A stretch of 15,938 nucleotides of DNA. Origin: DATBMY01 sp036554605 (GTDB taxonomy: Bacteria; Acidobacteriota; Blastocatellia; UBA7656). Made by a program: the position numbers and the translations under genes. The notes beneath the pieces were generated by a model. The model did no database searches and was not told where the DNA came from. It was given only the letters and a program-made list of their open reading frames with translations. Location: the NCBI GenBank assembly GCA_036554605.1, contig DATBMY010000013.1, positions 1 through 15,938 on the forward strand, given 5' to 3'. Each line of letters starts with the position of its first letter. Position 1 is the first letter of the stretch. This document shows positions 1-11,663 of the stretch, in pieces.

Positions 1-3818
<3,818 letters not shown>

Positions 3819-3994
3819 ATCTCTCCTCGATAAAAGGCAAGAAAAAACTTGCAGCGGGTCACACCTCTTCCAACTTGGTTTGGAGAAGCAAGTCCACGCA
3901 AAACGGGGTAGGTAACGCGAGGAAATCTCTCAAAGCTAGAATGATGAAACCCACTGCAAGCTTATATATTTCTGGAGACACAAATGCAAAGCAC

Positions 3995-4017
3995 GGCTGG
4001 AGACACCTACTCCAACC
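3995..4017 (-). promoter_or_regulatory. Hairpin in the rpoB 5' leader
   Basis: On the minus strand, GGTTGGAG pairs with CTCCAGCC around a 7-nt loop: 8 bp including one G-U. It lies about 180 nt upstream of the rpoB ATG, inside the predicted leader. The 10-mer CTGGAGACAC (plus strand), which forms part of this hairpin, also occurs at 3972-3981, 25 bp from the copy at 3997-4006. This could be an RNA regulatory element for RNA polymerase synthesis, but that is inference from structure alone. Confidence 0.35.
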
Positions 4018-4090
4018 GCGATCTTCGCGTGTTCTTGAGCGCCATATATACTTTATTGTCTTCGCCGTCTCTTATACGTCCTAAGTTGCG

Positions 4091-4120
4091 ATGATACACA
4101 AAAGCCGCTTCAACGGTCAA
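4091..4120 (-). promoter_or_regulatory. Candidate sigma70-type promoter for rpoB
   Basis: Reading the minus strand, TTGACC (4120-4115) and TATCAT (4096-4091) are separated by 18 bp. This predicts a transcript starting near 4084 with a leader of about 265 nt before the rpoB ATG. The 422-bp rplL-rpoB spacer (3819-4240) contains no convincing gene. Apart from this promoter it holds a leader hairpin at 3995-4017 and a palindrome at 4156-4216. Internal promoters and attenuation between rplL and rpoB are well known in other bacteria. The start site itself has not been demonstrated. Confidence 0.5.
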
Positions 4121-4155
4121 GCCGTGATAGGAAAACAGTCCGGAGACGAAGGCAT

Positions 4156-4216
4156 GAGGGATGAAGGGCTGATTTGAAATCTCAAATTTCAGATTTCAAA
4201 TCTCCATTCATCCCTC
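4156..4216. repeat. Long imperfect palindrome downstream of rplL
   Basis: There are two nested perfect arms. The outer arm is GAGGGATGAA (4156-4165) with TTCATCCCTC (4207-4216). The inner arm is GATTTGAAATCT (4171-4182) with AGATTTCAAATC (4191-4202) around an 8-nt loop. The transcript would fold into a hairpin of about 60 nt just after the rplL stop. No U-run follows on either strand, so it is not a canonical terminator. It may protect the 3' end of the ribosomal-protein mRNA or act as a processing site. The AT-rich inner part resembles the palindromes at 6662-6677, 7676-7708 and 11600-11632. Confidence 0.7.
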
Positions 4217-4240
4217 CGCCTTCAGGTCCGGTCCTGTAAC

Positions 4241-4633
4241 CTACTTGAGGTCGACGGTCGCGCCGGCGTCGCTGAGTTTCTTCTTGATCGCTTCGGCTTC
4301 GTCCTTGGCCACGCCTTCCTTGATCGGCTTGGGCGCGGCTTCGACCAGGTCCTTGGCTTCCTTGAGGCCCAGGCTGGTGATTTCGCGGACGACTTTGATG
4401 ATCCCGATCTTTTTGCCAGGGTCGGCCATGCCTGTCAGGATCACGTCGAACTCGTCCTTCTCCTCGGCCGGAGCCGCCGCCGCCGATACGCCCGCGGCCG
4501 GAGCCGCCGCAACCGCCGCCGCCGCCGCCGATACGCCGAACGTCTCTTCCATCATCTTCACAAGCTGCGATGCTTCGAGCAGCGAGAGGTCTTTTATCTG
4601 GTCAACAATCGTCTGAAGTTTTTCCGATGACAT
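4241..4633 (-). CDS. rplL: Ribosomal protein L7/L12
   Basis: This is the 130-aa stalk protein of the large subunit. It binds L10 as dimers and recruits elongation factors. The N-terminal dimerisation domain (about residues 1-35) is followed by an Ala/Pro-rich hinge (about 36-58), encoded by a GCC-rich tract, and the globular C-terminal domain with GKKIGIIKVVREITSLGLKE and EAKDLVEAAPKPIKEG. The length is slightly above the usual 120-125 because the hinge is long. The Shine-Dalgarno AGGAGG lies at 4651-4646, 12 nt from the ATG, which is longer than usual. The gene follows rplJ after a 204-bp spacer and is followed by a long palindrome before rpoB. Confidence 0.98.
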   Translation of the reverse strand: MSSEKLQTIVDQIKDLSLLEASQLVKMMEETFGVSAAAAAVAAAPAAGVSAAAAPAEEKDEFDVILTGMADPGKKIGIIKVVREITSLGLKEAKDLVEAAPKPIKEGVAKDEAEAIKKKLSDAGATVDLK

Positions 4634-4837
4634 AACTATTCGTGTCCTCCTGATATCTTGTGCCGCGAGAAAACCTGTTTTTCAGGCATCTCCAGTTTGA
4701 TCGGCTGCCTCGCCGGTGCATCTCCGGCTGCCGCGAGCCCCTCGGGCCGCCCCACTGACACTAGGCAAAGCGGCCAGTACATACCCTCAAAAGCCGCGCC
4801 GGAATCTCCACAAATCCGCCTCGGCTTCGATAGCTTA
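4634..4837 (-). other. rplJ-rplL spacer with small hairpins, no gene
   Basis: This 204-bp spacer separates the L10 and L7/L12 genes, which are usually much closer. It holds the rplL ribosome-binding site, a small stem (4674-4677 with 4683-4686), a GCCGG/CCGGC stem (4712-4716 with 4724-4728), and an 8-bp direct repeat CGGCTGCC (4702-4709 and 4725-4732). I see no promoter of good quality. It may be a translational control region that sets the high L7/L12 dose. Confidence 0.4.
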
Positions 4838-5368
4838 TTACGCGCCCTGTTCTTCCTTCTGGGCGCGAACCTGATCTATAACAACCGCGAGGTTGCGCGC
4901 GACGGCGCTGGTTACCACGGCCAGCCGCTGAGCGCTCGAATTGATCAGGAACATAATCTTCGAGACAAGCTCTTCCTTGGAAGGCAGGTTCGATATCGCC
5001 TCGATATCCTTTACTTCGATTACGCGGCCCTCGACTATTCCGGCCTTAAAGGTGAATACCGGGCTCTCTTTTGCCCACTTCGAGAGCACTTTCGCCATCG
5101 TAACCGGATCATCCTTGGAGAGCGCGACGGCCGTGGCGCCGGTGAACTTATCCCGCAACGACTCTATCGGAGTCCCTTCCGCAGCGCGGATGGCGAGCGT
5201 GTTCTTTACAACGCGGTATGTAAGATTCGACTGCCTAAGCTCGCGGCGCAGCCGCTCGTCGTCGGCCACCTTTATCCCCTGAAACCCGACCAGCACGACG
5301 TTGGGCGACTCTTGAAAATCGCGGCGAAGGTGCTCGATCTCGACTTCCTTTTGTGCTTTTGTTTTCAC
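4838..5368 (-). CDS. rplJ: Ribosomal protein L10
   Basis: This is the 176-aa base of the L7/L12 stalk. It binds 23S rRNA (with L11) through its N-terminal domain and L7/L12 dimers through its C-terminal helix. Family features are the opening MKTKAQKEVEIEHLRRDF, the VVLVGFQGIKV strand, LRRELRQSNLTYRVVKNTLA, and the C-terminal helix with FLINSSAQRLAVV. Translation starts at a GTG (5368) with GAGGAG 7 nt upstream; no ATG lies nearby in frame. Only 16 nt separate it from the rplA stop, so there is no room for the long L10 leader found between these genes in many bacteria. Confidence 0.97.
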   Translation of the reverse strand: MKTKAQKEVEIEHLRRDFQESPNVVLVGFQGIKVADDERLRRELRQSNLTYRVVKNTLAIRAAEGTPIESLRDKFTGATAVALSKDDPVTMAKVLSKWAKESPVFTFKAGIVEGRVIEVKDIEAISNLPSKEELVSKIMFLINSSAQRLAVVTSAVARNLAVVIDQVRAQKEEQGA

Positions 5369-5384
5369 GGTCTCACTCCTCTAA

Positions 5385-6071
5385 CTAGAATTCGCCAGTA
5401 TTGAGCTTTATGCCCGGCCCCATGGTCGACGAGATCGTGGCATTCTTTACGTATTTGCCTTTGGCGGCCGAAGGCTTGGCGCGCATCACGGCATCTATGA
5501 GCGCTTTGGCATTCTCGGCCAGCAGCTGCGGGTCAAAACTCACCTTGCCGACCGGCGCGTGAATCACGCCCGTCTTATCGACGCGGAACTCGACCTTGCC
5601 AGCCTTCGTCTCGCGCACGGCGCGAGCCACGTCGGGCGTGACCGTGCCGGTCTTGGGGTTAGGCATAAGCCCGCGCGGCCCGAGTATCTTTCCTAGCTGG
5701 CCCACGCTTCTCATCATATCGGGCGTTGCGATCAGCGCGTCGAAATCGAGCCACCCGCCCTTTATGCGGCTTACGATATCATCGCCACCGGCCTCGTCCG
5801 CGCCGGCCTCCTGAGCCTCGCTGATCTTATCGGGCGTCGATGCGATCACCACTACTCGCTTCGACTTGCCCAGCCCGTGCGGCAGCACTACCGTGCCGCG
5901 GACCATCTGGTCGGCCTTTCTCGGATCGACGCCGAGCGTCATGGAGACTTCGACGGTCTCATCGAACTTCGCGAATGCGACCTTCTTTGAAAGCTCGACC
6001 GCTTCAGGGATGCTGTATAGGCGGTCCTGTTCGACTTGCGCCACAGCCGCCGTGTATTTCTTTCCTGCCAT
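5385..6071 (-). CDS. rplA: Ribosomal protein L1
   Basis: This is the 228-aa protein of the mobile L1 stalk. It contacts E-site tRNA and 23S rRNA and in many bacteria represses its own mRNA. Characteristic segments are KFDETVEVSMTLGVDPRKAD, the central LGKILGPRGLMPNPKTGTVT signature (about residues 122-141), and the closing TMGPGIKLNTGEF. The length fits the family (228-235). ATG 6071 is preceded by GGGAG at good spacing. The 113-bp spacer upstream of rplA (6072-6184) holds two compact hairpins that could be an L1 target. Confidence 0.98.
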   Translation of the reverse strand: MAGKKYTAAVAQVEQDRLYSIPEAVELSKKVAFAKFDETVEVSMTLGVDPRKADQMVRGTVVLPHGLGKSKRVVVIASTPDKISEAQEAGADEAGGDDIVSRIKGGWLDFDALIATPDMMRSVGQLGKILGPRGLMPNPKTGTVTPDVARAVRETKAGKVEFRVDKTGVIHAPVGKVSFDPQLLAENAKALIDAVMRAKPSAAKGKYVKNATISSTMGPGIKLNTGEF

Positions 6072-6094
6072 AGTTTTTCTCCCAGGTAATTAGC

Positions 6095-6139
6095 GTGGCA
6101 ACAGATCGCCACTCCCTATCGTTTACGGGTCGTCGCCCG
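6095..6139 (-). promoter_or_regulatory. Two hairpins in the rplK-rplA spacer, possible L1 operator
   Basis: In the mRNA sense there is a CGGG/CCCG stem with a 6-nt loop (6126-6129 with 6136-6139). It is followed by a GTGGC/GCCAC stem with an 8-nt loop (6095-6099 with 6108-6112), ending about 24 nt before the rplA start. L1 represses its operon in other bacteria by binding an rRNA-like stem. Whether these stems mimic that site was not established. Confidence 0.3.
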
Positions 6140-6184
6140 AGTTTTCCGGTATTTCTGAAAACGAATCTCGCGAGGCGAGCCGGA

Positions 6185-6610
6185 TTAATCGGCAACCTCC
6201 AGCCCCATGTTGCGGGCCGTGCCTTCAATCGTGCGCATGGCGGACTCGACCGATGTGGTATTGAGGTCGGGCATCTTCGTGCGCGCGATCTCCTCGATCT
6301 GCTTGCGAGTGACGCGACCGACTTTTTCGCGATTGGGTTTGGCCGAGCCCTTGTCAATACCCGCCGCTTTCTTGAGAAGATCCGCGGCAGGCGGCGTCTT
6401 TGTGATAAAGGTAAAGGAGCGATCCGCATAGACCGTGATGACGACGGGTATATTCATATCGCCGATATTTGCGGTCTTGGCGTTAAACGCCTTGCAGAAC
6501 TCCATTATGTTTACGCCGTGTTGACCAAGCGCCGGTCCGATGGGCGGCGCGGGGTTAGCTTTCCCGGCCGGAACTTGCAGCTTAATGAATGCGGTGATTT
6601 TCTTTGCCAT
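6185..6610 (-). CDS. rplK: Ribosomal protein L11
   Basis: This 141-aa protein has the standard family length. With L10 and 23S helices 43-44 it forms the GTPase-associated centre, the site of thiostrepton action. It opens MAKKITAFIKLQVPAGKANP, followed by PPIGPALGQHGVNIMEFCKAFN, the Pro-rich N-terminal domain that faces the factor-binding site. The C-terminal RNA-binding domain includes GKVGRVTRKQ-like residues and ends VEGTARNMGLEV-like (read here as IEGTARNMGLEVAD). The start is ATG 6610 with AAGGGA upstream. It lies 73 bp after nusG, across a small AT-rich palindrome. Confidence 0.98.
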   Translation of the reverse strand: MAKKITAFIKLQVPAGKANPAPPIGPALGQHGVNIMEFCKAFNAKTANIGDMNIPVVITVYADRSFTFITKTPPAADLLKKAAGIDKGSAKPNREKVGRVTRKQIEEIARTKMPDLNTTSVESAMRTIEGTARNMGLEVAD

Positions 6611-6661
6611 AATTGGGTCCCTTGCGAGCCAGCGCTTAGGGCTGAACTCTCCCCTCTCCGA

Positions 6662-6677
6662 ATCTCAAACTTGAGAT
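6662..6677. repeat. Small palindrome in the nusG-rplK spacer
   Basis: ATCTCAA and TTGAGAT form perfect 7-bp arms separated by AC. The surrounding AT-rich bases (to about 6690) resemble the inner part of the palindrome at 4171-4202 and the repeat cores at 7676-7708 and 11600-11632. It probably forms a hairpin in the mRNA between the nusG stop and rplK. Confidence 0.55.
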
Positions 6678-6683
6678 CTGAAA

Positions 6684-7247
6684 TTATTCTTCTTCGGTGA
6701 ACGTCAGTTTCTCGACGTCCAAAAAATTCAACTCTACGGGCGTCGACCGCCCGAATATAGTCACCATGACCTTCAGCACGCCCTTATCCGGGTTGATCTC
6801 TTCAACCTGTCCGGTAAACCCGCTGAACGGGCCGGAAAGTATACGCACGTGCTCGCCGTGCGTGAACGTGTGCTTCGGTTTCGGCTTTTCGGCAGCCTCG
6901 GTGACGTGATGCACGATCTGGTCGACTTCCTCCAGCGTCAAAGGAGTAGGCTTTTGCCCTCCCACGAACCCGGTCACTTTCGGGGTCGACTTTATAAGGT
7001 GCCAGACCTTTTCGCTCACTTCCCCTTTTTCGTCGGTCTCTATCTCGACGAGCACATAGCCGGGGAAGAACATTCTGGACGTTTCGACGCGCTTTGAGCC
7101 GCGCATTTCGACAACTGTCTCGGTCGGCACGAGCACCTGCGTAATCTGATCCTGCATTTCGTAAGCCTGTATGCGCGAAATCAGCGACTCACGCACCTTC
7201 TTCTCGTAGCCGGAGTATGTGTGGATGATATACCAGTTCCTTGGCAT
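6684..7247 (-). CDS. nusG: Transcription termination/antitermination factor NusG
   Basis: This 187-aa protein binds the clamp helices of RNA polymerase through its NGN domain, and Rho or ribosomal S10 through its KOW domain, coupling transcription to translation. The NGN domain is clear (WYIIHTYSGYEKKVRESL, MFFPGYVLVEIE, VWHLIKSTPKVTGFVGG), and the C-terminal KOW segment reads GEHVRILSGPFSGFTGQVEE. The length is slightly above the E. coli 181. ATG 7247 is 11 nt after the secE stop with GGAAG in between, so the two are translated from one mRNA, as in most bacteria. Confidence 0.98.
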   Translation of the reverse strand: MPRNWYIIHTYSGYEKKVRESLISRIQAYEMQDQITQVLVPTETVVEMRGSKRVETSRMFFPGYVLVEIETDEKGEVSEKVWHLIKSTPKVTGFVGGQKPTPLTLEEVDQIVHHVTEAAEKPKPKHTFTHGEHVRILSGPFSGFTGQVEEINPDKGVLKVMVTIFGRSTPVELNFLDVEKLTFTEEE

Positions 7248-7258
7248 AGTGCTTCCGT

Positions 7259-7546
7259 TTATTGAAACGCGCTTTGAAGCGCTTCGAGCCCCTGCGCCAC
7301 CAGCAAGTCGACGCCCCAGAGATAAAACCCGAAAAATAGCACCGCTATAAGCACGACGACCGTCGTGCTCCAGACTTCGGCGCGGGTAGGCCAGGCAACC
7401 TTGCGCATTTCGAGCTTCACGTTGTGGTAAAACTCGCCTATGCGCTTCGGGAGTGACAGTTTCTGGCCGCGAGGTCGCTCTTGCCGCTCGGGCTCTTCTC
7501 TCGGCGACCTCTCTTCGCCTTCCGGGAATTCAGTTACTCGGGTCAT
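7259..7546 (-). CDS. secE: Preprotein translocase subunit SecE
   Basis: This small membrane subunit clamps SecY in the Sec translocon. It is 95 aa, with a charged, Pro- and Glu-rich cytoplasmic N-terminus (about 1-33), the conserved amphipathic segment FYHNVKLEMRKVAWPTRAEV, and one transmembrane helix (TVVVLIAVLFFGFYLWGVDLL). I place the start at ATG 7546 rather than the adjacent in-frame GTG at 7549, because GAGGTG (7557-7552) then lies 5 nt from the start instead of 2. It follows tRNA-Trp and precedes nusG, the standard arrangement. Confidence 0.95.
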   Translation of the reverse strand: MTRVTEFPEGEERSPREEPERQERPRGQKLSLPKRIGEFYHNVKLEMRKVAWPTRAEVWSTTVVVLIAVLFFGFYLWGVDLLVAQGLEALQSAFQ

Positions 7547-7570
7547 CACTTCACCTCTATTAGAGTCAAA

Positions 7571-7643
7571 CAGGGGTACCAGGATTCGAACCCGGCCTTA
7601 CGGTTTTGGAGACCGCCGTGCTATCCACTAACACTATACCCCT
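7571..7643 (-). tRNA. tRNA-Trp (anticodon CCA)
   Basis: A complete cloverleaf is readable on the minus strand. The acceptor AGGGGTA pairs with TACCCCT, the discriminator is G, the anticodon stem GCGGT/ACCGT frames CTCCAAA with anticodon CCA, and a TTCGAAT T-loop sits on a 5-bp stem. The 3' CCA is not encoded (TTT follows), unlike the four tRNAs upstream of tuf. It sits between rpmG and secE, the usual place in tuf-rpmG-trnW-secE-nusG clusters, and is probably excised from the polycistronic transcript. Confidence 0.97.
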
Positions 7644-7657
7644 ATATCAGTCGTCAG

Positions 7658-7755
7658 TGGCCGGTGCTCAGTGAGTCTCGCATCTCAGATTTGCTATTTC
7701 ATATTCGAAACCTTATCTCACCGACTGCCAATCACAGACCACTAGCCACCGGCCA
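7658..7755. repeat. Intergenic composite repeat, copy 1 (rpmG to tRNA-Trp)
   Basis: Perfect 9-bp outer arms TGGCCGGTG (7658-7666) and CACCGGCCA (7747-7755) enclose an AT-rich 33-bp core (7676-7708). That core matches the reverse complement of 11600-11632 at 28 of 33 positions. The right arm ends directly at the rpmG stop codon. The shared design (GGCC-type outer arms, ATTTGCTATTTCA-type core) indicates a dispersed genomic repeat, inserted in opposite orientation at the two places. Confidence 0.75.
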
Positions 7756-7908
7756 TTACTTCGTTTCCCGGTGCGGCTTATGGCTTCTGCACCTGTTGCA
7801 GAACTTCTTAAACTCAAGCCTGTCGGGAGTCTTCTTCTTGTTCTTAGTCGTAACGTAGTTACGGTTCTTGCATTCTGTGCACTGAAGCACGATGTTATCT
7901 CTTGGCAT
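7756..7908 (-). CDS. rpmG: Ribosomal protein L33
   Basis: This 50-aa large-subunit protein is too short for most ORF cut-offs. Its sequence begins MPRDNIVLQCTECKNRNYVT and ends HKPHRETK, with CTEC and CNRC knuckles, the four cysteines of the zinc-binding form of L33. The ATG at 7908 has GAGGG a few bases upstream and the gene ends with TAA at 7756. It lies 32 bp after tuf and before tRNA-Trp, the conserved position in many phyla. A zinc-free paralog elsewhere is possible but not seen here. Confidence 0.96.
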   Translation of the reverse strand: MPRDNIVLQCTECKNRNYVTTKNKKKTPDRLEFKKFCNRCRSHKPHRETK

Positions 7909-7940
7909 AAACCCTCACCCGCGAATCTTCCTATAATTAC

Positions 7941-9128
<1,188 letters not shown>

Positions 9129-9219
9129 AGTTCTCCTATATTCAGCCTGCGGCTATGAGCTTATAAATATTTAAAGATGGCGCGGGAACTAGCCGGCTCT
9201 CATCTCGCAGCGTTTGAAA

Positions 9220-9294
<75 letters not shown>

Positions 9295-9307
9295 CTGTCG
9301 GGCTAAA

Positions 9308-9383
<76 letters not shown>

Positions 9384-9390
9384 CCAAAAC

Positions 9391-9462
9391 AAGTAAAAAG
9401 TAAAAAGTTAAAAGTAAAAAGAGCGATCCACACGGTCACTTTTAACTTTTTACTTTTTACTT
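9391..9462. repeat. Perfect 25-bp inverted repeat between tRNA-Gly and tRNA-Tyr
   Basis: The arms at 9391-9415 and 9438-9462 are perfect reverse complements over 25 bp around a 22-nt loop. Each arm is built from near-repeats of the unit AGTAAAA. The transcript would form one long A/U-rich hairpin between two tRNAs. No terminator-like GC stem is present. It may be a processing site or a mobile-type dispersed repeat; the function is unknown. Confidence 0.85.
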
Positions 9463-9472
9463 TGGCCTTACC

Positions 9473-9560
<88 letters not shown>

Positions 9561-9586
9561 ATCATCATCTCAAACATTCAAACACC

Positions 9587-9663
<77 letters not shown>

Positions 9664-9700
9664 TCATGAGAAAGAACTTCCCCCATTCCGCAAAGGGACA

Positions 9701-9729
9701 ATATTAGTCAAAGGGCGTTCTTAATGCAA
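9701..9729 (-). promoter_or_regulatory. Promoter of the tRNA-tuf-ribosomal protein operon
   Basis: On the minus strand TTGCAT (9729-9724) and TAATAT (9706-9701) are spaced 17 bp apart. An AT-rich stretch (about 9730-9750) upstream could act as an UP element. The predicted start near 9694 leaves about 30 nt of leader before tRNA-Thr(TGT). It is the best minus-strand promoter I see upstream of the whole cluster. Confidence 0.65.
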
Positions 9730-9764
9730 GTACCAATCAAAATAATAACTCGCGAGCCTCTTTG

Positions 9765-9794
9765 TTGGCGAGAGCTTTGTCGCTTTGTTATGAT
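9765..9794 (+). promoter_or_regulatory. Possible promoter giving a leaderless permease mRNA
   Basis: A good -10 hexamer, TATGAT (9789-9794), lies only 8 nt before the ATG at 9803, with a weak -35, TTGGCG, 18 bp upstream. No Shine-Dalgarno is present. Transcription would start at or within a base or two of the ATG, predicting a leaderless mRNA. The weak -35 makes this tentative. Confidence 0.4.
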
Positions 9795-9802
9795 CTAGCC
9801 CT

Positions 9803-10735
9803 ATGCTTGCTACCGCCTTCGCTATGGCGCGTCGGCTCTTAATAACAATTCCGGTCCTCTGGGCCGTTGTTACACTTGTCTTTCTCCTTATTCACATCGT
9901 GCCGGGAGACCCCGCGCGCCAGCTCGTTGGCGAGAACGCAACGGAGCGGCAATATCAGGAAGCGCGCGAGCAACTCGGCCTCGACAAGCCTCTGCTGGAG
10001 CAATACGTCGATTACTGGACGAACCTCTTTAAAGGCGACTGGGGGACGAGCTTTGCCGCAAATCGCGAGCCCGTACTGCAACGTATAGCCGCGCGTTATC
10101 CGGCGACCATAAAGCTCGCGATAACCGCGCTGTTGCTCGCCACGCTGGTTTCGATACCGCTCGGCGTGACGGCCGCAACCCATCGCGGCAGCTTTATCGA
10201 CTCGCTCTCGACCTTTATAGCGCTGCTCGGCATATCGCTGCCCAGCTTCGCTCTCGGGCCGCTGCTCATACTGGTCTTTTCCGTCGAGCTTGGCCTTACG
10301 CCCGTGGCAGGCGGCGCTGGCTGGGGCAATCTTATACTCCCCGCTATAACTCTCGGCGCGGCGCTCTCGGCGATACTCACGCGCATCGTCCGTTCGAGCG
10401 TTCTCGAAGAACTGAACGAGGACTACGTAAGGACGGCCCGCGCCAAGGGGCTTCCCGAAAGGACCGTCATCTATAAACATGTATTGAAGAACGGGCTCAT
10501 TCCCGTTGTCACCGTGCTCGGTCTTCAGTTCGGCGTTCTGCTTGCCGGCGCGATAATCACCGAAAGGGTCTTCGCGTGGCCGGGAGTCGGCAGCCTGCTT
10601 GTCGATAGCATCAGCGAGCGCGATTATAAGCTTACTCAAGGGTGCATCCTCGTGATCGCCGCCACCTATGTGCTGGTGAATACGATGACCGATATCACTT
10701 ACAGATTTCTTGATCCGAGAGTGAAGGTTGATTGA
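9803..10735 (+). CDS. ABC transporter permease, DppB/OppB type
   Basis: This 310-aa inner-membrane permease belongs to the peptide/nickel ABC importer class. It has the DppB/OppB hallmarks: a first membrane helix (about 12-32) followed at once by HIVPGDPAR, the LGLDKPLLEQYVDYWTNLFKGDWG segment on the outer face, further membrane helices (about 102-123, 135-158, 176-195, 231-256, 277-298), and the EAA loop YVRTARAKGLPERTVIYKHV (208-227) that docks the ATPase. No Shine-Dalgarno precedes ATG 9803; ATG 9824 (MARRLL) is an alternative start. The partner permease follows after 18 bp. No ATPase or substrate-binding protein is in the window, so substrate (di/oligopeptide, or another ligand) cannot be told. 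Confidence 0.92.
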   Translation: MLATAFAMARRLLITIPVLWAVVTLVFLLIHIVPGDPARQLVGENATERQYQEAREQLGLDKPLLEQYVDYWTNLFKGDWGTSFAANREPVLQRIAARYPATIKLAITALLLATLVSIPLGVTAATHRGSFIDSLSTFIALLGISLPSFALGPLLILVFSVELGLTPVAGGAGWGNLILPAITLGAALSAILTRIVRSSVLEELNEDYVRTARAKGLPERTVIYKHVLKNGLIPVVTVLGLQFGVLLAGAIITERVFAWPGVGSLLVDSISERDYKLTQGCILVIAATYVLVNTMTDITYRFLDPRVKVD

Positions 10736-10753
10736 TACAGGCATGTTTTATCT

Positions 10754-11566
10754 ATGAACCGGGTATCTAAATTTGGCTTCGTTGTCGCGGGTGTGCTTCT
10801 GCTTCTAGCGCTTCTGTCGCCTCTGCTTGCGTCATGGGATAAGGTCCAGTCGCAAGATCTCGGCGCTCGACTGGAGCCGCCTGGCGCTTCGAACCTAATG
10901 GGCCGCGACCAGTTGGGCCGCGACGTGATGGCGCGCATCATCTATGGCACGCGGGTCTCCATGCTCGTGGGAATCTCCGTAGTCGCAATATCGGGCATCG
11001 CCGGGGTAATGATCGGAGCATTCGCCGGATACAAAGGCGGATGGGTTGATCGCATCGTCTCAGGATTTCTCTTCAATGTATTTCTTTCATTCCCCGGAAT
11101 ACTGCTCGCAATAGCGATGGTCGCCTTTCTCGGCCCCAGCCTGCGCAATTTAATACTGGCGCTTTCGGTCATCGGGTGGGTTGGCTACGCAAGGCTGATG
11201 CGCGCGCAGGTATTAAAGGTTCGCGAATTCGATTTTGTGACGGCGGCGCGCGCGCTCGGCGCGAAAGACTTCAGGATTCTCGCCAGGCACATACTTCCGA
11301 ATTCCATACAGCCCATAATAGTGCAGGCATCGCTCGGCATGGCGGGCGCGATACTTGCCGAAGCGGGCATGAGCTTTCTGGGGCTTGGCGTCCCCGAGCC
11401 CATACCTTCATGGGGCAAGATGATAGACGATTCTCGCGAGTTCTGGTTTACGGCCCCCCACCTGTTCGTCTTTCCCGGTGTGATGATCGCTCTGTCGGTG
11501 CTCGCGTTCAACTTCATCGGCGACGGTTTGCGCGAGCGACTCGACCCCCGGCAACGACCGAGATAG
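10754..11566 (+). CDS. ABC transporter permease, DppC/OppC type
   Basis: This 270-aa partner permease forms the heterodimeric channel with the upstream DppB-type protein. Family features are an N-terminal helix (about 7-27); the NLMGRDQLGRDVMARIIYGT motif (47-66) that marks DppC/OppC; four or five further helices; the EAA loop TAARALGAKDFRILARHILP (163-182); and SFLGLGVPEPIPSWGKM (207-223). ATG 10754 lacks a clear Shine-Dalgarno, so translation is probably coupled to the upstream gene, whose stop is 18 bp away. The usual DppD/DppF ATPases are absent downstream, where the next gene is convergent. The importer is therefore completed by genes elsewhere, if it is functional. Confidence 0.93.
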   Translation: MNRVSKFGFVVAGVLLLLALLSPLLASWDKVQSQDLGARLEPPGASNLMGRDQLGRDVMARIIYGTRVSMLVGISVVAISGIAGVMIGAFAGYKGGWVDRIVSGFLFNVFLSFPGILLAIAMVAFLGPSLRNLILALSVIGWVGYARLMRAQVLKVREFDFVTAARALGAKDFRILARHILPNSIQPIIVQASLGMAGAILAEAGMSFLGLGVPEPIPSWGKMIDDSREFWFTAPHLFVFPGVMIALSVLAFNFIGDGLRERLDPRQRPR

Positions 11567-11658
11567 TGGCCAGTGTTTGTCGTGAGGCGATATAGCTTCT
11601 GAAATTTGAAATAGCAAATTTGAGATACGAGAACCCTGACCTCTGGCCCCTGGCCACT
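11565..11658. repeat. Intergenic composite repeat, copy 2 (between convergent genes)
   Basis: Outer arms AGTGGCCAG (11565-11573, starting inside the permease stop codon) and CTGGCCACT (11650-11658) are perfect complements. The 33-bp core (11600-11632) carries AAATTTG/CAAATTT arms. It is 28/33 identical, in inverted orientation, to the core at 7676-7708. Lying between two converging genes, it could serve as a transcription block in both directions, although it has no U-run. Confidence 0.75.
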
Positions 11659-11663
11659 GACAC

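Noticed and set aside
3972..4006. Repeats in the rpoB leader as a CRISPR fragment
   Set aside because: Only two 10-bp copies 25 bp apart; too short and too few.
4156..4216. Palindrome as a classical terminator
   Set aside because: The stem is AT-rich inside and no U-run follows on either strand.
9839..10744. 301-aa minus-strand ORF opposite the DppB-type permease
   Set aside because: It is an antisense shadow of a clearly recognisable permease, with a composition rich in charged residues and no domain.
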